This document shows positions 48,413-56,457 of a stretch of 56,457 nt of DNA, piece after piece. Positions within the stretch are counted from its first letter, which is position 1. Each line of letters opens with the position of its first letter. The notes beneath the pieces are model-generated. The model was given only the letters and a program-made list of their open reading frames with translations. It was not told where the DNA came from and did not search any database. The translations under genes and the position numbers were made by a program. Source of the DNA: Ectocarpus siliculosus (lineage: Eukaryota > Sar > Phaeophyceae > Ectocarpales > Ectocarpaceae); contig FN649727.1 in the NCBI GenBank assembly GCA_000310025.1, positions 1,429,884-1,486,340 on the forward strand, written 5' to 3'.

Positions 48413-49790
48413 CTTGGCCACACCAAACCCACAACTAGCAGGCTGTCCAAGACGTGCCAGATGCTTCGAGCACCTCCAGGATGCCGTCCGACGCCCCTTG
48501 TCGACGCTACTGGCTCCGTAGTAACGACCGGTTGCAGCAGACACGAACGGCTGGAGAGGGAGGAGGAGAGAAGACCGGCCATACACACTATTGTGTACTG
48601 CCCCCCGAGAGCGAGTGGGTTAGGTTACAACCGAGACGTTGCAAGTACGAATCAATCGAGGTCGGTCGTGCGGTATTGCGTTCTCTCAGTTCACTACTAT
48701 CATGCCGATATCACCATCAATGCATCCACGTGCTGCAAAAGTTTCGGAGAGGGACGGGATAAGCGTGCTGCTTCAATTCACCGGCGTCGACGATACACGA
48801 CCAAGGCCGACAGTCAAGATTGCGATTTGAATTGACGGGAAGATACGACTTTCCATGTATGGCCAGAGAGTTGAGGGGAAACGATTGAACATCTGGTTGC
48901 GCGCTACGGTCGGGGTCAGATCCGCGCAAGGCACTACTTCGCGGCCGATACTCTGCTTAGCGCCGCTCACTACCGATTTCTCGAGCGAGCCTACTTCCGC
49001 GCTAGCGGTATCGGCGTTCCTACGAAGCTAGCCGCACTTGGCAGTCGCTCTATACACCTGCCAGCCGTTGTCAGCACCGCAACGTCAAATTGTTTCGAGC
49101 TCGCCAACTTTCCCAAACATTGCCGCCGCCGAATCTCGGGCGCAGGGTTTGTGTTCGTACAATGCATGCAAGACTTTCTTGTTTCGATAGTTCGACACTC
49201 GGGATGCGGCCTCAGCAAGCATCGCGAGTGCAACCCTTACTCTCGAATAGAACGTTCTGAGCGCCACCGTTCAGGGGACGGGGGGGGATGCGGGACTGGT
49301 TTGGTCCAAACCACAGGAGTTGATGCGTGCAGACTGTCGTAGCAGTTACGCGCTACGGTCGGGGTCAGATTGCGCAAGGCACTACTTTCGCGGCTACCGA
49401 TTCTTTGCTAAGCACCGCTCGCTGTCGATACCTCGAGCGAGCCTACTTGCGTGCTAGCTCAATCGGTGTTGCTACGAAGGTGGTTACACTTAGCAGTCGC
49501 TCTATACACCAGCCGGCCGTTGTCAACGCGGCACGCCTCAAATCGTTTCGAGGTCACCAATACCGTCACCAACACGTTGTACGGCAATCGGTTTGACTCC
49601 ATCCTTGTTCTGAGCAGAACGGTCACCACACATGTCCGGATTCTCACTTCAAGCGATCGTTCTCGACTACATTCAGATTCGTGTTCTTCTGATCCTAAAA
49701 CAACGCTAGTCAAGGGCGAAATCAGAACAAGCATCCGGTGCAAGAGCGCAAGGCGTACTTATCTGTCCGTGTGTGTTGTTGTAGGTCGAG
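48413..49790 (+). repeat. Module B, copy 2
   Basis: Recent copy of 44640-46018: offset 3772 bp held over more than 1 kb with only scattered substitutions. Confidence 0.9.
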
Positions 49791-50214
49791 GTCTTGGGCC
49801 AGGTGATGATGATGATCTTGATCTTGGAGGGCGTACGGCGACGTAGAACATAGGCCGGTGAGGTGGCATTCTCGTACATCCTGAAAACACACAGGTTCGA
49901 CTTCAGGAAAAAACACTTCATCACTGCTCCAACCCATACACTATCTTCCGCATGAAGACCCATTTCACGTCTTGACCCTCTGCAAACTGCCTTTGATTTC
50001 GACACACAGTTTCATATCACACATGTCCCGATTTCAGGGGAACCAGTTCAATTCTGCACCAGCACGCACCTCTCGTCTGCATGAAGGCCGATTTCACGTC
50101 TTCACTCTCTGGAATTTGCCCTTGGTTTCAACAGACAGGAACAGAGGCACACACGTCCCGATTCCACCCCGAACCACTTCATTACGGCCCCCAACACACG
50201 CCCTCCCTTCTGCC
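49790..50214 (+). repeat. Short module A fragment joined to diverged satellite units
   Basis: The module A core GGCGTACGGCGACGTAGAA breaks off at about 49880 (TCGTACATCCTGAAAACACA) directly into satellite sequence, a visible recombination junction. Confidence 0.75.
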
Positions 50215-51690
50215 TAAAGACCGATTTCACGCCTTCACCCTCCAAAGTCTGCCATTGATTTCAACAAACAGACCCAATTTGCCCGCACGTCCCGATTTCA
50301 AGGAATCACTTCAACACTTTCGCCACAAACACCGTTCCTTCTGCCTGAAGACCGATTTCACGTCTTCACCCTCTGCCATCTGCCTTTGATTTCAAAAAAC
50401 AGACGCAATTTGCCCACACATCGCGATTTCAGGGAAACCACGTTAACCATGCCTCAACACACACCCTTCCTTCTGCATGAAGACCGATTTCACGCCTTCA
50501 TCCTCCAAAGTCTGCCATTATTTTCAACAAACAGACGCAATATGCCCACACGTCCCGATTTCACCCCGAACCACTTCAACACTTTCGCAACAAACACCGT
50601 TCCTTCTGCCTGAAGACCGATTTCACGTCTTCACCCTCCAAAGTCTGCCATTGTTTTCAACAAACAGACCCAATTTGCACACACGTCCTGATTTCAAGGA
50701 ATCACTTCAACACTTTCGCAACAAACACCGTTCCTTCTGCATGAAGACCGATTTCACGTCTTCACCCTCCAAAGTCTGCCATTGATTTCAACAAACAGAC
50801 CCAATTTGCCGACACGTCCCGATTTCAAGGAATCACTTCAACACTTTCGCAACAAACACCGTTCCTTCTGCCTGAAGACCGATTTCACGTCTTCACCCTC
50901 TGCCATCTGCCTTTGATTTCAACAAACAGACGCAATTTGCACACACGTCCCGATTTCAAGGAATCACTTCAACACTTTCGCAACAAACACCGTTCCTTCT
51001 GCCTGAAGACCGATTTCACGTCTTCACCCTCCAAAGTCTGCCATTGTTTTCAACAAACAGACCCAATTTGCCCGCACGTCCCGATTTCAAGGAATCACTT
51101 CAACACTTTCGCAACAAACACCGTTCCTTCTGCATGAAGACCGATTTCACGCCTTCACCCTCCAAAGTCTGCCATTGTTTTCAACAAACAGACCCAATTT
51201 GCACACACGTCCCGATTTCACCCCGAACCACTTCAACACTTTCGCAACAAACACCGTTCCTTCTGCCTGAAGACCGATTTCACGTCTTCAACCTCCAAAG
51301 TCTGCCTTTGATTTCAACAAACAGACCCAATTTGCCCGCTCGTCCCGATTTCAAGGAATCACTTCAACACTTTCGCAACAAACACCGTTCGTTCTGCATG
51401 AAGACCGATTTCACGTCTTCACCCTACAAAGTCTGCCATTGTTTTCAACAAACAGACCCAATTTGCCCGCACGTCCCGATTTCAAGGAATCACTTCAACA
51501 CTTTCGCAACAAACACCGTTCCTTCTGCCTGAAGACCGATTTCACGTCTTCACCCTCCAAAGTCTGCCATTGTTTTCAACAAACAGACCCAATTTGCCCG
51601 CACGTCCCGATTTCAAGGAATCACTTCAACACTTTCGCAACAAACACCGTTCCTTCTGCCTGAAGACCGATTTCACGTCTTCACCCTATG
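50215..51690 (+). repeat. Homogeneous 131 bp satellite array
   Basis: The GAAGACCGATTTCACG box recurs at 50347, 50479, 50612, 50743, 50874, 51005, 51136, 51269, 51400, 51531 and 51662: eight spacings of 131 bp or 131±1-2. Adjacent units differ at few positions (for example TGCATGAAG versus TGCCTGAAG). As 131 is not a multiple of three, the frame shifts in each unit, so the ORFs here are not genes. Confidence 0.95.
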
Positions 51691-52090
51691 CCATCGCCTT
51701 TCACTTCTTCACAACATTCACATGCATCCACTGCGGCCTCCGAATCATGTTGTGCAGTCTTTCTCTACCGTATTCCCATCTACGTGCTGTCGATTGCTCG
51801 AGCAAGCCTACTTCAACACTACTCTTACTGCAGTTGCTACGTAGATTGGTACGTGGGGCGGTTGCGCTACTCCCTACCGGCCGTTGTCAACACCGCTCGG
51901 TCAAATCGTGGGGAAGCTACTATGGCCCAGCACCGCCGCCAGCAAAACGTTGAAGTGACTACAAAAAATCGAATTTTCGCTCGGAGGGATCGGTTGTGAC
52001 TGCCCTCACATTCTTCTGTTTCTTAGAACAACACCAAGCAAGGGAGAAAACGGGACAAAATATCCGGTGCAAAAGTGCAAGGCGTAGTCT
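51690..52090 (+). repeat. Module B-like remnant
   Basis: A diverged relative of the module B internal repeat: GATTGCTCGAGCAAGCCTAC, then CCGGCCGTTGTCAACACCGC, then the shared exit sequence AAGTGCAAGGCGTAGTCTAC before module A. Confidence 0.65.
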
Positions 52091-52233
52091 ACTCATCTGT
52101 CCAGTCGGGTGTGTGCTGTTGTAGGTCGAAGTCTTGGGTCAGGTGATGGTGTTGATCTTGGAGGGCGTACGGCGACGTACAACTCAGACCGTTGAGGTGG
52201 CGAGTTCGTACTTCCCGGGAGAGAGAATAGTCG

Positions 52234-52270
<37 letters not shown>

Positions 52271-52690
52271 GCGTGAGGGCAGAAAGAGGGGACGATGTCA
52301 CGGATCACACAAAACATTATGTTGGTTTGTCCAGTCGAACTAGACAGAGAGATGCGGTATTGGGTATTGAGGGAAGAAGCTGCACCAACAAACACCCGTA
52401 GTCAAGCCATCGACAAGATAGACACCGCAGGAATCGTAGGCACGGTTACTTCGATGGTGCACCAGGCAGCTTACCCTTGGCCGTTGCGAGCTAGGAGATG
52501 TCCAGGTCGACCAAGATGACCCAGAATGTCCTTGGCGCCGGTATAATTTCCGCCATCACCTGTCGAAGGAGAAAATGGATGGAGGTAGGGGGAGGGGGAG
52601 CCGATGTCCCCGTCCCCCTATCCCCACACCACGGAGTGGGTTAGTGGAGATGTTGCTGATTTTCAGGCCGACCGTCGCAATGGCGACTAC
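52090..52690 (+). repeat. Module A, copy 4 (5'-truncated form)
   Basis: Enters through GGTCGAAGTCTTGGGTCAGG as copy 2 does. It has the longest GA tract of the set (52238-52266) and a shorter G-run. Confidence 0.8.
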
Positions 52691-53785
52691 CTATCATGGT
52701 TTTCGACAAACAGACCCAGAACACACGCGTCCCGGTTTCAGGGTAACGACTTCACCTCTACTCCAACACGCATGCTCTCTTCTACACCAAGACCAATTTC
52801 ACGCCTTCACCCTGTCCACTCTGCCCTTGAACTACAACAACCAGACGCAAAACAACCACGTCCCGGTTCTAGGGGAACCATTTCAATACTGCCACGTCAT
52901 CCGTCGTTCCTTCTGCGATTCCACCCTACCCATCTACATAGCTACAATCCTCTTTTCGATTCAGCACACAAACGTTATTGGCACACGTCCCGAGTTCAGG
53001 GGAGCGAGCAAGACTTCCCCCACACGCACCCTCTCTTCCGCATGGCGCCTGATTGCAAGCCTTCGCCCTCTGCATTCTGCCTTTGATTTCAGCAAGCCCA
53101 CGCAAAACCAAACACATCTGATTTCAAGAAAAATCACTTCAACACTTCCTCAACCCAAACGCTCGTTTCCGCATGAAGACCGATTTCACGCATTCGCCCT
53201 CTGCATTCTGCCTTTGATTTCAACAAACCCACCCAAAACACACATATCTGATTTCAGGAAAAATCACTTCAACACTTACTCAACCCTAACGGTCCCTTCC
53301 GCATGAAGACCAATTTCACGCCTTCGCCCTCTGCATTCTGCCTTTGATTTCAGCAAACACACGCAAAGCACACATGCCCGATTTCAGGGAAAACACTTCC
53401 ACACTGCCTCAACACGAACCCTCTCTTCCGCATGAAGACCGATGTCACGTCTTGACGGTTTGCATTCCGCCTTTGACTTCATAAAACACACACAAAACAC
53501 ACATGCCCAATGTCACGGAAAACATTTCAACACTGCCTCACCGCACACCCTCCCATCAAAATGAAGACCGATTTTACGCCTTCACCCTCTTCATTCGGCC
53601 CGTGATTTCAACAAACCCACACAAAACACACACGTCCGATTTCAGGAAATCACACTTGAACACTGCAGCAACATACACCCTGTCATGAAAATGAAGACCG
53701 ATTTCACGTCCTCACCCACTGCATTCCGATTTTGATTTCAGCAAACTCACACAAAACACCAAACACACACATACAAACAAACACA
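52690..53785 (+). repeat. Satellite block S6: diverged units
   Basis: About eight units; the later ones carry CCTTCGCCCTCTGCATTCTG and AAACACACA variants. Confidence 0.8.
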
Positions 53786-54530
53786 CGTCTGAACCAAACG
53801 CCGGCCTCGACGATTCACTTATCTGGCGACGGGGCTGCCTTGGTCTCCGTGTTGATGGTCGTCTCGACCTTGACCCCGATGCTGATGTTGGCATTGATGA
53901 TGGTGTGGGCGTTGGTGTCGAATGGTGCTCGCCGAAGTACGGCTGCAGCAGTAGCGCAGCAGGTCTTGGAGGTGATGTTGGATGGCGTACGGCGACGTAG
54001 AACTCAGACTATGGAGGCGGCGTTTCCGCGCATCCTGAGAGAGAGAGAGCGGTCGCCGAGAGACAGAGGAAACACCGTTGGGTCAGAGGGAGGCAGAGAT
54101 ATCACGGATCACACGAAACACGATGTTGATTGTCCAGTGGATATTGACAGAGCAAACTTGGGTAGTGAGAAGAGAATCCACACCAACAACCAACCTCGGG
54201 TAAGCCGTCGACATGACAGACACCGCAGGAACCGTAGGGCACCGTGTGGTTGAAGTCACGCAGCAGAGGGCTTACCGTGTCGACAAACGTCGCCGTGGTG
54301 AGCTAGGAGATGTCCAGGTCGACCAAGATGACCCAGGATGTCCTTGTCCGTAATGCCCGTGCGAAAATCGACTGTCGAAGGAGGAAATGCACGGACGTAA
54401 TGGAGGAGGGGGGGAGGGGAGGGATGGAGGACCCCCCCCTCCCCCTATCCCCACGCCAGGGGTTGAGTCACCTTACGGCCGTAGTCATGTTGTGGTTTAT
54501 CAGGCCGACGACTGATTGGTTGTGTACACC
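53786..54530 (+). repeat. Module A, copy 5
   Basis: All module A landmarks are present; G-run then C-run at 54407-54450. Confidence 0.88.
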
Positions 54531-55850
54531 ATCTAGCGTTGACAACAACCTACAGACACAGTTCGCACACACGTCTTCTACACTTCCCCACCCGAAAACC
54601 TTCTCTTCTGCTCAAAGACCGATTTCACGCCTTCACCCTCTGCATTCGGCCTTTAATTTCAGCAAACTCACGTAACGCACACAATCCCGATTTCAGGGAA
54701 AACAATCCAAGTCTGCCTCAAGACAAACCCCCTCATCTGATTGAATACCGATTTCACGCCTTCTCCCTCTGCATTCCGCCTTTGATTTCAGCGAACCCAC
54801 GCAACGCGCACACGTCCGATTTCAGGAAAAACACTTCAACACTGCCGCGACATAAACCCTCCCTTCCGGATGAAGACCGATTCCACGCCTTCGCCATCTG
54901 CATTCAGCTTTTGAATTCACGAACCGCACACAAAATACACACGTCCAATTTCAGGAAACATCCCCCACGCTGCTTCACCACAAACCCTCTCATCAAAATG
55001 AAAGACCTACTTCACGCCTTTACCCTCTGCATTCTGCCATTTACTTCAATAAACGGACACAGAACACGTACATCCCGATTTCAGGGAACGCCGTTTATTT
55101 CAATAAACGGACACAGAACACGTACATCCCGATTTCAGGGAACACACTTCAACGCCGCCCCACACACACCCTCTCATCAAATTGAAGACCGATTTCACGT
55201 CTTCACCCTCTGCCATCTGCCTTTGATTTCAACAAACAGACGCAATTTGCCCACACATCCCGATTTCAGGGAAACCACGTTAACCATGCCCCAACAAACA
55301 CCCTTCCTTCTGCCTGAAGACCGATTTCACGTCTTCACCCTCCAAAGTCTGCCATTGTTTTCAACAAACAGACGCAATTTGCCCACACGTCCCGATTTCA
55401 GGGAACCACGTTAACCATGCCCCAACACACACCCTTCCTTCTGCCTGAAGACCGATTTCACGTCTTCACCCTCTGCCATCGCCTTTGATTTCAACAAACA
55501 GGCGCAATTTGCCCACACATCCCGATTTCAAGGAATCACTTCAACACCTTCGCCACAAACACCCTTCCTTCTGCCTGAAGACCGATTTCACGTCTTCACC
55601 CTCCAAAGTCTGCCATTGTTTTCAACAAACAGACCCAATTTGCCCACACGTCCCGATTTCAAGGAAATCACTTCAACACACACAAAACACACACGTCCCG
55701 ATTTCGGCAACAAACATTTCAACACTGCGCCAACGCAAACCCTCTCTTCCGCATGAAGACCGATTACACGTCCTCACCCTCTCAAATCTGCCTTTGATTT
55801 CCCCAGACATGCCTCGCATGCTATGGCCAGGTCTGACCGGAACACCAAAC
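54530..55850 (+). repeat. Satellite block S7: mixed diverged and core-like units
   Basis: Diverged units (54590-55180), including a local 57-60 bp duplication of a TTCAATAAACGGACACAGAA block (about 55045 and 55100), are followed by units close to the 131 bp core (55180-55680). Confidence 0.85.
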
Positions 55851-55853
55851 ACA

Positions 55854-56457
55854 CGTCTGGACCAGAAACCGGCCTCGACGATTCACTTATCTGGCGACGG
55901 GGCTGCCTTGGTCTTCGTGTTGATGGTCGTCTCGACCTTGACCCCGATCCTGATGTTGGCATTGATGATGGTGCGGGCGTTGGTGTCGAATGGTGCTCGC
56001 CGAAGTACGGCCTGCAGCAGTAGCGCAGCAGGTCTTGGAGGTGATGTTGGATGGCGTACGGCGACGTAGAACTCAGACTGTAGAGGCGGCGTTTCCGTGC
56101 ATCCTGGGATTGAGAGTGGTCGCCGAGAGACAGAGGAAACACCGTTGGGTCAGGGGGACGCAAGTGTATCACGGATAACATGAAACACGATGTTGATTGT
56201 CCAGTGGATATTGACAGAGCAAACTTGGGTTGTGAGAGGAGATGCCACACCAACAACCAACCTCGGGTAAGCCGTCGACATGACAGACACCGCAGGAACC
56301 GTAGGGCACCGTGTGGTTGAAGTCACGCAGCAGAGGGCTTACCGTGTCGACACACTTGTCCGTGGTGAGCTAGGAGATGTCCAGGTCGACCAGATGACCC
56401 AGGATGTCCTTGTCGGTGGTGCTCTTTCGGAAGTCAACTGTCCAAAGAGGAAATGCA
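55854..56457 (+). repeat. Module A, copy 6 (cut by window end)
   Basis: Starts GTCTGGACCAGAAACCGGCC and follows copy 5 closely. The window ends just before its G-run. Confidence 0.88.

Noticed and set aside
48161-48835. 224-codon ORF over the S4/module B junction
   Set aside because: The homologous frame in module B copy 1 is broken differently (44605-45003). The openness is chance in repeat DNA.
50215-51690. CRISPR-like array
   Set aside because: Units are contiguous 131 bp tandem copies with no unique spacers, in a eukaryotic genome.
54539-55414. 291-codon ORF through satellite units
   Set aside because: It crosses diverged satellite units in changing frames; no conserved protein across units.

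Overview
This is nuclear DNA of a photosynthetic stramenopile, most likely a brown alga of the Ectocarpus type (inference). The clues are many short exons split by 0.3-1 kb introns, Ser/Gly/Ala/Gln-rich low-complexity proteins, abundant microsatellites, a motile-cilium gene and large repeat blocks. There are no bacterial operons. All gene models were built by eye from splice sites, reading phase and domain matches. Untranslated regions and some first exons remain unresolved.

Layout. 1-2.3 kb: 3' end of an EamA/DMT-type transporter (+), followed by a decayed tandem repeat of its own C-terminal coding end. 2.3-6.4 kb: no clear gene, one tRNA-derived SINE-like repeat and a very GC-rich low-complexity block. 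6.47-14.0 kb (-): a nine-exon gene encoding, in order, an OTU deubiquitinase-like domain, a RING-H2 finger, a PHD finger and a C-terminal IWS1/TFIIS-N (LW) domain. This is the most unusual protein in the window. 14-17.8 kb: microsatellites and weak ORFs. 17.8-22.4 kb (-): a ten-exon coiled-coil protein. It stands head to head with 23.0-33.25 kb (+): a ubiquitin-like domain exon followed by the 14 recognised exons of DRC2/CCDC65, a subunit of the ciliary nexin-dynein regulatory complex. 33.25-39.2 kb: mostly non-coding, with several inverted repeats. 39.2-39.9 kb (+): a secreted Cys-rich protein with an acidic linker and a probable GPI-anchor signal. 39.98-41.82 kb: a 1.84 kb element with arms of about 580 bp in inverted orientation. 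42.6 kb to the end: a higher-order repeat region in which blocks of a ~131 bp satellite alternate with a ~0.6-0.8 kb G-rich module (A) and a ~1.45 kb module (B).

How genes relate. The OTU-RING-PHD-LW protein would place ubiquitin removal, ubiquitin ligation, histone reading and RNA polymerase II elongation-factor contact in one chain. However, the OTU active-site Asp is Ser here. DRC2 implies flagellated cells, and its divergent coiled-coil neighbour may share its promoter region. The repeats of the last 14 kb appear non-coding: reading frames change from unit to unit and no open frame is conserved across copies.
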